A stretch of 10,572 nucleotides of DNA from assembly GCA_964366725.1 (NCBI GenBank), contig CAYIUL010000018.1, positions 1 through 10,572 on the forward strand, written 5' to 3'. The first letter of the stretch is position 1; every line of letters starts with the position of its first letter. Shown here one piece after another: positions 1 through 5,966 of the stretch. The notes under the pieces were generated by a model that was given only the letters and a program-made list of their open reading frames with translations, was not told where the DNA came from and searched no databases. This DNA comes from JACPAB01 sp964366725 (GTDB lineage: Bacteria > Patescibacteriota > Minisyncoccia > 2-02-FULL-40-12 > GWA2-44-9). The translations under genes were made by a program, and so were the position numbers.

Positions 1-226
1 TAGGAGGCTGCAACTTGCCTCCTTGAAGCCGGAATCGCTAGTAATCGCAGATCAGAACGCTGCGGTGAATACGTTCTCAAATTTTGGACTCACTGCCCGT
101 CAACTCAGGGGAGCCGGGAATACCTGAAGATCCATGTTTACACGTGGAGCCACGGTAGGCTCGGTAACAAGGAGTAAGTCGTAACAAGGCAACCGTAGCG
201 GAAGCTGCGGTTGGATCACCTCCTTT
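1..226 (+). rRNA. rrs: 16S ribosomal RNA, 3' end (partial)
   Basis: This is the last ~226 nt of 16S rRNA; the 5' part lies outside the window. Recognisable blocks are the ATCGCTAGTAATCGC segment, the start of helix 44 near 98-106 and its return strand ending AAGTCG (176-181), helix 45 with its GGAA tetraloop (around 191-212), and the 3' tail GGATCACCTCCTTT with an intact anti-Shine-Dalgarno. Helix 44 is shortened. Its base pairs are kept (ACTC 103-106 with GAGT 172-175), and the A-site bases equivalent to E. coli A1408, A1492 and A1493 are present at 102, 176 and 177. In contrast, the universal primer segment 1392-1406 reads GGACTCACTGCCCGT (86-100), differing from GYACACACCGCCCGT at the equivalents of 1393, 1396 and 1400. 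The equivalent of U1506 is C (190). The overall style matches divergent Patescibacteria 16S. The mature 3' end is placed by homology with E. coli. Confidence 0.96.
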
Positions 227-334
227 CTATTTTGAAGCTTCGGAAAAACTCCGTTCATGCCACTTCGGTGGAATGACAAGTCGTTTCCGGACGTGAGAAA
301 TAAAAAGGTTAGAAGTGCGAGGCGAAAGATCGAA

Positions 335-449
335 AACCTAGTTTATAGTTTTTCTTCTCTTTCTCTCTAATCTTCACAATGTAGTCGATTCCGCCTCATC
401 GGCGGAGAGGGGTCCGACCTCTAAATCGGAGACCGATGATAACTAGGTT
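335..449. other. nested inverted repeats, possible structured RNA or rRNA processing region
   Basis: An outer 9-bp inverted repeat AACCTAGTT (335-343) / AACTAGGTT (441-449) encloses several stems. A 7-bp pair TCATCGG (396-402) / CCGATGA (433-439) abuts the outer 3' arm, and inside it lies a 5-bp stem AGAGG (406-410) / CCTCT (418-422) with a 7-nt loop. Competing pairings also exist: TCCGCC (390-395) / GGCGGA (401-406), and TCCGA (413-417) / TCGGA (426-430). The density of pairing suggests a folded transcript, either part of pre-rRNA maturation or a separate small RNA. No known RNA family was recognised. Strand is unassigned, though co-transcription with 16S on the plus strand is the simplest reading. 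Confidence 0.45.
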
Positions 450-470
450 AAAAATTGTTATTAATTAAGC

Positions 471-548
471 CCCGATTTTGTCCGCTTCGCGGATACAAAA
501 TCGAGGATCCACGATTTATAATTGCGCTTTGCGCAAGTAAATCGGGAC
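471..548. repeat. two-hairpin intergenic repeat, copy 1
   Basis: The element begins CCCGATTT (471-478) and ends AAATCGGG (539-546), giving 8-bp terminal inverted repeats. Inside are two hairpins separated by a GGATCC centre. The first is CGATTTTGT...ACAAAATCG (473-503) with a GC-rich tip. The second is CGATTTA (512-518) / TAAATCG (538-544) capped by TTGCGC/GCGCAA. A second copy lies at 8945-9014 with the same architecture and an identical 17-nt core TACAAAATCGAGGATCC (494-510 here, 8974-8990 there), while the hairpin tips differ. Conserved stems with variable tips resemble REP/MITE-like non-autonomous elements. There is no coding capacity. Confidence 0.75.
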
Positions 549-567
549 TGGGTAAGTATATAAGATT

Positions 568-607
568 AGGAAACCAAAAACCGCCGAATGGCGGTTTTTG
601 GTTTCCT
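568..607. terminator. perfect 18-bp hairpin, probable intrinsic terminator
   Basis: Positions 568-585 pair perfectly with 590-607 around the loop GAAT. The GC core CCGCC/GGCGG is flanked by A5/T5 tracts, so it could terminate transcription from either side. It probably ends the 16S transcript before the gene at 672. Confidence 0.7.
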
Positions 608-671
608 GTTGCGCTTATTTTTCTTTTATCCTACGCTTTAACTGATCTAATCTCTGGAAAAAGAGGCCAAC

Positions 672-1145
672 ATGCTGAGAATGATGTTCTTGGTATTCGC
701 AGTTCTTTTCCTTTATGTATGCACTCCCAAGCTGATGCCGCATCAAGTGGTGGTCCAGCCGCCTTCTCAAAATGAGGTGGTGAAAGCGCAGCACAACGGC
801 AAGGAAATTTATCTGATGGTGGCAAGGGTTGGTAGGGGAGACAGTGTGGCTGTGGTTGTCTCGGGGCCGTTTGCTGTTGGTGAACTGGACGGAGTTGTTA
901 CGTCGGGAACCTGGCAGGAAAAATTTGAAAGCATCCGCCAGGAACGTTCTTGGCTGTTGTTCGAATTTTCATGTGGAAACAACACCTGCAAAGCCACCTT
1001 TCATCATAGGAGAAGGGGCGGCCAGCATATTGAAGATAACTGGTGGTTCCTCAAATATCACCCGAAACTTCGGAAGGCGGATATTCCGGGGTGGATTTCC
1101 CAGAATCTTGCTGAAGTCGGGCTGAAAACGAATTGGAGTTACTAA
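672..1145 (+). CDS. small membrane-anchored or secreted hypothetical protein
   Basis: Encodes 157 aa of no family I recognise. The N-terminus (residues about 3-17) is a hydrophobic stretch after a short basic start, consistent with a signal peptide or membrane anchor. Cys17 follows LFLYV, but Val at -1 makes a lipobox unlikely. The body includes a possible disulfide pair (SCGNNTC near residue 100), a basic HHRRRGG stretch and a Trp-rich C-terminal part. The ATG at 672 follows AAGAGG (661-666) with a 5-nt spacer, a reasonable ribosome binding site. The gene stands alone between a hairpin terminator upstream and a shared terminator downstream, so it is probably monocistronic. It is convergent with the SIMPL gene. 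The function is unknown; an extracytoplasmic location is an inference from the N-terminus. Confidence 0.7.
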   Translation: MLRMMFLVFAVLFLYVCTPKLMPHQVVVQPPSQNEVVKAQHNGKEIYLMVARVGRGDSVAVVVSGPFAVGELDGVVTSGTWQEKFESIRQERSWLLFEFSCGNNTCKATFHHRRRGGQHIEDNWWFLKYHPKLRKADIPGWISQNLAEVGLKTNWSY

Positions 1146-1168
1146 AAATCCCGCCAGGGCGGGATTTT
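1145..1168. terminator. bidirectional intrinsic terminator between convergent genes
   Basis: AAAATCCCGCC (1145-1155) pairs with GGCGGGATTTT (1158-1168). It begins at the last base of the 672-1145 stop codon and lies 6 nt from the SIMPL gene stop, with A/T tracts on both sides, so it can serve both convergent genes. Confidence 0.85.
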
Positions 1169-1174
1169 CGATGT

Positions 1175-1909
1175 TTATTTTATCTGATAGGTGAGAGAAA
1201 CATTTACCACTATCTCATTTTCTCCGGTTGGAACCGACGGGCCGCCTCCGCCGCCCATGCTCAGTCCTTTGGCGTCATAATATATCGGGACAGGATAACC
1301 GCCGGTGTTTTCGGAAAAGTTCACTATTTTGCCCAGGTCTATATCAAGCTGGTCTTCAAGCTCCTCGGCCTTACCTTTGGCATCTTCAATAGCTTTTTTC
1401 CTCGCCTCGGCTTTTAACGCTTCCGGATTGTCTATCTCAAAACTTAAACTATTTATCTGATTTGTCCCTGCGGCCACGACTCCGTCAAGAACATCGCTCA
1501 CCTTGTCCAAATCACGGATTTTAATTTCCATTGACTGGTTGACCTGATAGCCGGTGATGGTCGGTTGTCCGCCGTATTGCGGGTATTTGTATTGGGGATA
1601 TATATTATAGCCGGTGGTTTTGATGTCTTTGTCGTTTATGTTCTGCTTTTTCAAATAATCCGTTACGGCCTTTGATTTCTTGGAATTTTCATCCTGGGCC
1701 GTTTTGGAAGTGAGAGCGTCTGTTACTATTGAGAGGTGCACCTTGGCTATATCCGGCTTGGCAACAACTTTTCCTTCCCCGCCAAAAGAAACGGTGTTTG
1801 TGGTGGCAGCGGTATTTACAACCCGGCTGGTACTTGCAAGCAAAAATACTGCAAGAATGACCATAACTACTGCCCCGGACCAAACTAATGGTTTAAATTG
1901 TGTGTTCAT
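1175..1909 (-). CDS. SIMPL domain (DUF541, YggE-like) protein
   Basis: Encodes 244 aa. Residues about 9-27 form one hydrophobic segment (VWSGAVVMVILAVFLLAS), a signal anchor placing the rest outside the membrane. The following region (about 40-240) has the SIMPL/DUF541 pattern: a VSFGGEGKVVAKPDIAKVHL strand, a DYLKKQNINDKDIKTTGYNIYP segment, the TGYQVNQSMEIKIRDLDKV region, and the helical ALKAEARKKAIEDAKGKAEEL block. A Gly-rich loop lies near the C-terminus. E. coli YggE has been linked to oxidative stress defence, but biochemical activity in this family is poorly defined. The gene is divergent from the methyltransferase gene with only 21 bp between their starts and shows no Shine-Dalgarno, so its transcript may be leaderless. 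Confidence 0.88.
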   Translation of the reverse strand: MNTQFKPLVWSGAVVMVILAVFLLASTSRVVNTAATTNTVSFGGEGKVVAKPDIAKVHLSIVTDALTSKTAQDENSKKSKAVTDYLKKQNINDKDIKTTGYNIYPQYKYPQYGGQPTITGYQVNQSMEIKIRDLDKVSDVLDGVVAAGTNQINSLSFEIDNPEALKAEARKKAIEDAKGKAEELEDQLDIDLGKIVNFSENTGGYPVPIYYDAKGLSMGGGGGPSVPTGENEIVVNVSLTYQIK

Positions 1910-1930
1910 GATACAAATATAGCATATTTT

Positions 1931-2395
1931 ATGAAAAAAGACATTTACCTGGTTTTAAACAATATCCGGAGTCGGGAAAATGTCGGCTCAATTTTTCGCA
2001 CCGCCGATGCGGCGGGGGTTTCCAAAATATATCTTTGCGGAATAACGCCTACACCTCCTCATGAAAAAATATCTAAGACGGCTCTTGGAGCGGATGAGTA
2101 CGTTCCCTGGGAATATCATAAACAGACCTGGCGATTGCTAGTCGGACTTAAAAAAGAGAGAATTAATATCGTAGGCCTTGAACAGACCAAAGAAAGCATC
2201 GACCTGTTTAAATTTAAATCAAAGTTTCCGTCGGCATTAGTGCTTGGTAACGAAGTTGGGGGATTAAGTCCGCAAATCTTGAAATACTGCGATAAAAAAA
2301 TTTCCATACCCATGTATGGAAAAAAGGAAAGTTTGAATGTATCAGTGGCAGCAGGTGTGGCGCTTTATGTTATTTCAGGTCGTCTCAGTCAGTAA
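1931..2395 (+). CDS. SpoU/TrmH-family (SPOUT) RNA 2'-O-methyltransferase
   Basis: Encodes 154 aa from the ATG at 1931. A longer in-frame start at 1898 would run into the divergent SIMPL gene and lies upstream of the family's natural N-terminus. All three SPOUT motifs are visible: NIRSRENVGSIFRTADA (residues 11-27) with the Asn/Arg of motif 1, LVLGNEVGGLS (about 103-113), and IPMYGKKESLNVSVAAGVAL (about 126-145), where the SLNVSVA segment forms the trefoil-knot SAM site. SpoU/TrmH enzymes methylate ribose 2'-OH in tRNA or rRNA. The short form without an N-terminal RNA-binding domain resembles TrmH/TrmL-type tRNA enzymes, but the substrate cannot be assigned. The 3' end overlaps the convergent gene by 11 bp. 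No Shine-Dalgarno is seen. Confidence 0.9.
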   Translation: MKKDIYLVLNNIRSRENVGSIFRTADAAGVSKIYLCGITPTPPHEKISKTALGADEYVPWEYHKQTWRLLVGLKKERINIVGLEQTKESIDLFKFKSKFPSALVLGNEVGGLSPQILKYCDKKISIPMYGKKESLNVSVAAGVALYVISGRLSQ

Positions 2396-2663
2396 TGGGG
2401 ATTCCGGCGGTTCTCACCCACGGTTGAGGCAGACGATAATCAATGAACCCATTTTCGTGAGTTTTGAACGACCAGCCAGTATTATGACAGGGTTGGCACA
2501 TTTGCCACCAGACAGGGTTAGCAGGCACAGGCATATTGCCCATTTCTACGATGCCGGCAAGAGCGCCTCGTTTAACCATCAAGTTTGAATGACAAATGTG
2601 ACACTCGATTCCAGGTGTAAATTCTTGGACATCGTTCCAGGATTCGGTTTTGCGATAAACCAT
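2385..2663 (-). CDS. small protein with two CxxC pairs (putative zinc-binding)
   Basis: Encodes 92 aa with two CxxC knuckles, CHIC (residues 21-24) and CQPC (56-59), about 31 residues apart, typical spacing for a zinc ribbon. His residues follow both pairs, so a different metal is not excluded. The Trp-rich centre (VWWQM) and the mixed C-terminus match no family I recognise. The ATG is preceded by AGGAAAGG, a better Shine-Dalgarno than most genes here have, which supports a real gene. It is convergent with the methyltransferase (11-bp overlap) and divergent from RNase HII with 30 bp between starts. The function is unknown. Confidence 0.6.
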   Translation of the reverse strand: MVYRKTESWNDVQEFTPGIECHICHSNLMVKRGALAGIVEMGNMPVPANPVWWQMCQPCHNTGWSFKTHENGFIDYRLPQPWVRTAGIPITD

Positions 2664-2693
2664 CTGCCTTTCCTAACTATTAAATAACGTGAA

Positions 2694-3335
2694 ATGAAAT
2701 TACCACACAAAACTCTCGAACGCAACTTATTCAAATCTGGCTATCGGTATGTTTTTGGCGTAGACGAAGTGGGAATGGGATGCTTGGCCGGGCCGGTGGT
2801 TGTTTGTGCGGTGGGGGTTACTAAAGATTTTTATGAAAAAAGTCATCCGGAATTGCATGGCTTGCGAGAGTCAAAACTATTGTCAGCTGTTCAGCGAGAA
2901 AAATTTGCCGAAGAATTGTTAAAAGAAAAAGACCTTGCTTATGCCATCTCGTCCGTCACTCCGAAAACGATAGACAAAATAAATATTTACCAGGCGGCCC
3001 GTCTGGGCATGAAAAATGCGATTAAAAAATTAAAACCCAACTTTGATTTAAAGACCGTCGTATTGGTTGACGGTAAAACAAAAATAAAGGGAGTTGATTA
3101 CGAGCAGATGCCTATCGTGAAAGGGGATAGAAAGATATTTGCCATCGCCTGCGCTTCAATAATCGCCAAAGTTCACCGCGACCGGACGATGAAAAGGTAT
3201 GCAAAACAATTTCCTGCATATGGCTTTGAACAACACAAGGGCTACAGCACTGCCCGCCACAAAGCCCGTTTGGTCCTGATGGGGCCTTGCGCAATACACA
3301 GAAGGTCGTTTGCCCCGGTGAAGAAACTTGTTTAG
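2694..3335 (+). CDS. rnhB: ribonuclease HII
   Basis: Encodes 213 aa, the usual length for bacterial RNase HII, which cuts RNA in RNA-DNA hybrids and starts removal of single ribonucleotides from DNA. Visible motifs are GVDEVGMGCLAGPVV (residues 22-36; catalytic D24 and E25), VLVDGKTK (D126), SIIAKVHRDR (catalytic D153), the HKGYST loop (about 171-176) and GPCAIHRRSF (about 187-196). The family's GRG tripeptide after DEV is GMG here (M28 instead of Arg/Lys). The ATG at 2694 has only a weak ribosome binding site. The C-terminal codons overlap no other gene if the next gene starts at 3346. Confidence 0.95.
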   Translation: MKLPHKTLERNLFKSGYRYVFGVDEVGMGCLAGPVVVCAVGVTKDFYEKSHPELHGLRESKLLSAVQREKFAEELLKEKDLAYAISSVTPKTIDKINIYQAARLGMKNAIKKLKPNFDLKTVVLVDGKTKIKGVDYEQMPIVKGDRKIFAIACASIIAKVHRDRTMKRYAKQFPAYGFEQHKGYSTARHKARLVLMGPCAIHRRSFAPVKKLV

Positions 3336-3345
3336 AATTCTTATT

Positions 3346-4215
3346 ATGGAAATGTTTGAGAGTTATAACAAAGAGTCGGAGAAGGACAAGAAACTTCGTT
3401 CGGTCGCGGATGTATTGAAACAGTTTGTTTTGGCTGGGACGCTTTTGCTTGGTTCCGAAATCGGTCTGCGGCCAGATAGGCCCTATGAACAGCCGGAAAA
3501 TTACTCTTTCGCCGAAGTTATGGAGCTTTTAGACGAGGAGGACAGAGAACTTTTTCTAAAAATGACAAAAAACCGGGTTAACAAACCGGTTTCTATCGAA
3601 AGTTCAATACCTTCCAAAACAGAAAACGTAAAAATTTCTGAAATAAAAAAATATCTGACGACCCTTCCAAGGGGCTGGACAGCCGGAGAAATAAAAAGCA
3701 TAAAAACAACAACAAAAAGAGAGGATGTGGAAGCAGTGCCATTCGGGGCCTTGGCCGTTTTTTACAGTGATTCCGGAAAAATATTTTTTGATCAGGAAGC
3801 CGCCAAAACACAAGAGAGAGGATATAACATCCACGCAATCAGCCATGAAATCGCCCACGGGAACGACTTTTTAACGGATGCCGATATTAGCTGGAGGGAG
3901 CGCCATCAAATGTATAAAAAGTTAAAAGACCGGCTCAAATCGGAAACGAGATTTCGAACTCATTACCTTGCGGGATTGGAAGACGAGTATGAAAAAGGCG
4001 ATTATGGCCTCCTTCCCCTCATGAGGGAGTATTGGGCTGAGATCAACGCTCAATATATGTCTGACCCGACGCAGCTGCACATAGATGATTTCGAGTTGGT
4101 CCACAGATTTGTAATGCGTAACGACAGCAGTTATAAATGGCGGGAAAGATTGGGCGAGCGGGCAAAGATACAAGGAGAGTTTTCTAACCCTCACATACCA
4201 AAATCAGAAAAATAG
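3346..4215 (+). CDS. putative HExxH zinc metallopeptidase, cytoplasmic-looking
   Basis: Encodes 289 aa from the ATG at 3346. A TTG 18 nt upstream would overlap rnhB, and another ATG lies at 3352. The central segment NIHAISHEIAHGND contains an HExxH zinc site (HEIAH; H167, E168, H171). About 60 residues later comes REYWAEINAQYM, whose Glu (E232 in WAE) is placed like the third ligand of gluzincin peptidases. There is no clear signal peptide; a moderately hydrophobic stretch (FVLAGTLLLGSEIGL, about residues 27-41) could be a membrane-associated helix. The rest is charged and helical. No named peptidase family was recognised, and the family could be specific to this lineage. A 1-nt gap to the next gene implies co-translation. 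The peptidase role is inferred from the two motifs only. Confidence 0.7.
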   Translation: MEMFESYNKESEKDKKLRSVADVLKQFVLAGTLLLGSEIGLRPDRPYEQPENYSFAEVMELLDEEDRELFLKMTKNRVNKPVSIESSIPSKTENVKISEIKKYLTTLPRGWTAGEIKSIKTTTKREDVEAVPFGALAVFYSDSGKIFFDQEAAKTQERGYNIHAISHEIAHGNDFLTDADISWRERHQMYKKLKDRLKSETRFRTHYLAGLEDEYEKGDYGLLPLMREYWAEINAQYMSDPTQLHIDDFELVHRFVMRNDSSYKWRERLGERAKIQGEFSNPHIPKSEK

Positions 4216-4216
4216 A

Positions 4217-4627
4217 ATGAAATATCATATTTACGACACGCAAAACAAAGAACTCGCCGGTATGGACATTGACGACAAGGGTTTTTATGGCATTGAATTT
4301 AAAGACAATCAATTCAAGTTATTTTTAAATTCCAAAATCGCTGAAGGGGTCAAGGTTTTTGATGAGCAACATAAGGGCGATGTTTCCGCGGCTATGACCA
4401 AGACGGTCTCTAAAGACGACAAAAATATCGGGTATGCAATTCTGGAATTCTTGAGATATAGCGGGTATGCGGTAAATAGAGATACCGCAGAATTAAAAAA
4501 TGAGATCGAAACGATTCTCGCTTCTTTTCCTGAAGGTGATCCGAGAAAAGAGATACAAAATATGCTGCCGAAGCTGGATTATCTGGAAACGACGTTGTTG
4601 CTTCGAGAATTGAAGAAGCTGAATTAA
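4217..4627 (+). CDS. hypothetical protein paired with the HExxH protein
   Basis: Encodes 136 aa of unknown family, starting 1 nt after the stop of the metallopeptidase candidate, so the two are very likely made together. The N-terminal half (about 1-50) looks beta-rich with repeated short strands (YHIYD, GFYGIEF, QFKLFL). The C-terminal half is helical, with a Leu-rich end (YLETTLLLRELKKLN). It has no signal peptide, membrane segment or cysteine. A partner or inhibitor role for the neighbouring peptidase is possible from the coupling alone. It may share transcription with gap 18 nt downstream. Confidence 0.7.
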   Translation: MKYHIYDTQNKELAGMDIDDKGFYGIEFKDNQFKLFLNSKIAEGVKVFDEQHKGDVSAAMTKTVSKDDKNIGYAILEFLRYSGYAVNRDTAELKNEIETILASFPEGDPRKEIQNMLPKLDYLETTLLLRELKKLN

Positions 4628-4645
4628 CTGTTAAAATAAGATTAT

Positions 4646-5662
4646 ATGGCAAAAGTAGCAATCAACGGATTTGGTCGTATCGGAAGGGCATTTTTCAAAC
4701 TGGCCATAACCAAGCCGGAGTTGGAGGTTGTCGCGATAAACGATTTGGGCGACTTGGAAAATCTGGCTTATCTTTTGAAATACGATTCCGTATACGGGAG
4801 ATTCAACAAGGAAGTGAGCGTGAAAGACGGTAAATTGATGGTGGACGGCAAAGAGTATTTATTTCTTCAACAAAAAGATGCTACCCAACTCCCGTGGGGC
4901 CAGTTGGGCGTGGATATTGTTGTGGAATCAACTGGTGTTTTTGAAAGTTTTGAGAAAGCCGCCGTGCACAAACAGGCGGGCGCCAAGAGAGTAGTAATTA
5001 CCGCACCGGCGAAAGATGACGACAGTGCCGACGCAAAAACGGTATTGATGGGTATTAACGAAGAAGACCTCAAAACCTGTTCTATTTCTTCCAATGGCTC
5101 CTGCACCACCAATTCCGTCTCGCCTTTACTGCAGATACTTTCCGAAACTATTGGCGTCAAAAAAGCATTTTTAAATACTACGCACGGATATACGGCAACC
5201 CAGAATTTGGTTGACGGTCCGGTCAAAGGCCACGATTTTCGCCGCGGACGTGCAGGTGGTGTGAACATTGTTCCGTCATACACAGGTGCAGCAGTTGCTG
5301 TGGGCCGAGCAGTTAAAGCGGTGGAAGGTAAATTTGAAGGTACTTCAATGCGCGTACCGATTATCACGGGTTCTCTTTCGGCGATTACGTTTGTTTCTGC
5401 TCGTCCGACAATCGTGGAAGAAATAAACAAAATTCTCCGCGACGCGGAAAGCGAGGACCGTTGGCAAGGTATTTTCAAAACCACTACCGACCAACTTGTC
5501 TCAACTGACATCATCGGCGACCCTTATGCCGCCATTGCCGATTTGTCTCTCACCAAAGTTGTTGATGGCGATTTATGCTGCGTATATTCCTGGTATGACA
5601 ATGAATTTGGATATACCAACACCCTGGTCGAGCATGTCCTCAAAGTCGCTCAAAATTTATGA
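4646..5662 (+). CDS. gap: glyceraldehyde-3-phosphate dehydrogenase, type I
   Basis: Encodes 338 aa, the normal length. The enzyme oxidises and phosphorylates glyceraldehyde-3-phosphate to 1,3-bisphosphoglycerate with NAD(P)+ in lower glycolysis. The N-terminal Rossmann motif INGFGRIGRA (residues 6-15) binds the cofactor. The catalytic centre is SSNGSCTTNSVSPL with nucleophile C153, and H180 lies in THGYTATQ. RRGRAGGVNIVPSYTGAA and the C-terminal SWYDNEFGYT block are family hallmarks. The second Cys of the common SCTTNCLAP motif is Ser here. The stop overlaps the next gene by ATGA. The last 37 codons have a diverged second copy at 7378-7491. No Shine-Dalgarno is obvious. Confidence 0.97.
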   Translation: MAKVAINGFGRIGRAFFKLAITKPELEVVAINDLGDLENLAYLLKYDSVYGRFNKEVSVKDGKLMVDGKEYLFLQQKDATQLPWGQLGVDIVVESTGVFESFEKAAVHKQAGAKRVVITAPAKDDDSADAKTVLMGINEEDLKTCSISSNGSCTTNSVSPLLQILSETIGVKKAFLNTTHGYTATQNLVDGPVKGHDFRRGRAGGVNIVPSYTGAAVAVGRAVKAVEGKFEGTSMRVPIITGSLSAITFVSARPTIVEEINKILRDAESEDRWQGIFKTTTDQLVSTDIIGDPYAAIADLSLTKVVDGDLCCVYSWYDNEFGYTNTLVEHVLKVAQNL

Positions 5663-5961
5663 AAGAAATAATCTTACGTATTTTGAGAGGGGCTTATAGT
5701 ATCTTCCTCTTTGTGTTGGGAATAATCGCACTCTATATAGTGAGTCAGATATTGAGCGTATCAATAACCTTTGTGTGGGAAAAATCGTTCGGGTATAACC
5801 CGTTCCTGCGTGAGTCGGCGTTGGCGATACCGGGGGCGTATGCTATATCAATAATTTCCGGCCTTATCGTAGCAAAATCGTTTTGGCGAAGAAGCAGGGC
5901 TGTGGCACTCGGGGCTCTCATCGGAATGATCCCGCTTATTTTTATGTATTCTTTCGCGTAA
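5659..5961 (+). CDS. small integral membrane protein, three predicted helices
   Basis: Encodes 100 aa and starts in an ATGA overlap with the gap stop, so translation is coupled. Hydrophobic segments lie at about 11-37 (one long or two short helices), 54-72 and 82-98, separated by short charged loops (WEKSFGYNPFLRES; SFWRRSR). A basic start (KEIILRILR) suggests a cytoplasmic N-terminus. I recognise no family. The position between gap and the following accessory genes parallels that of another small membrane protein at 7495-7680, which also follows a gap 3' end, though the two show no clear similarity. Confidence 0.75.
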   Translation: MKEIILRILRGAYSIFLFVLGIIALYIVSQILSVSITFVWEKSFGYNPFLRESALAIPGAYAISIISGLIVAKSFWRRSRAVALGALIGMIPLIFMYSFA

Positions 5962-5966
5962 ATAAC

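Larger units (their letters stand above)
227..671. other. 16S downstream spacer without 23S, 5S or tRNA genes
   Basis: I find no tRNA cloverleaf, no 23S 5' end and no convincing protein gene in this 445-nt stretch. It holds small hairpins just after the 16S end (241-253 CGGA/TCCG; 260-271 CCAC-TTCG-GTGG), a pyrimidine-rich run (about 346-376), nested inverted repeats (335-449), a two-hairpin repeat copy (471-548) and a perfect 18-bp hairpin (568-607). An open frame across 455-775 is judged spurious because it runs through the repeat and the terminator. The 3' end must also carry any promoter for the gene starting at 672, but I cannot point to a clear -35/-10 pair. Confidence 0.75.

Noticed and set aside
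405..440. A CTCTAAA loop inside a TCCGA/TCGGA stem, resembling a tRNA anticodon arm with anticodon CUA (pyrrolysine or suppressor type).
   Set aside because: The perfect stem leaves an 8-nt loop, there is no T-arm downstream and no acceptor stem pairing, so no cloverleaf can be built on either strand.
455..775. 106-aa open frame on the plus strand.
   Set aside because: It runs through the two-hairpin repeat and the 18-bp terminator hairpin, and overlaps the better supported gene at 672 with its Shine-Dalgarno.
4867..5514. 215-aa open frame opposite gap.
   Set aside because: It is the antisense shadow of a highly conserved enzyme; the composition looks like reverse-complement coding and it has no recognisable motif.
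5883..5966. N-terminal extension of the DUF5674-like protein by 28 residues.
   Set aside because: The extension lies in the membrane protein gene, has unlikely composition, and the ATG at 5967 matches the natural start of the family.
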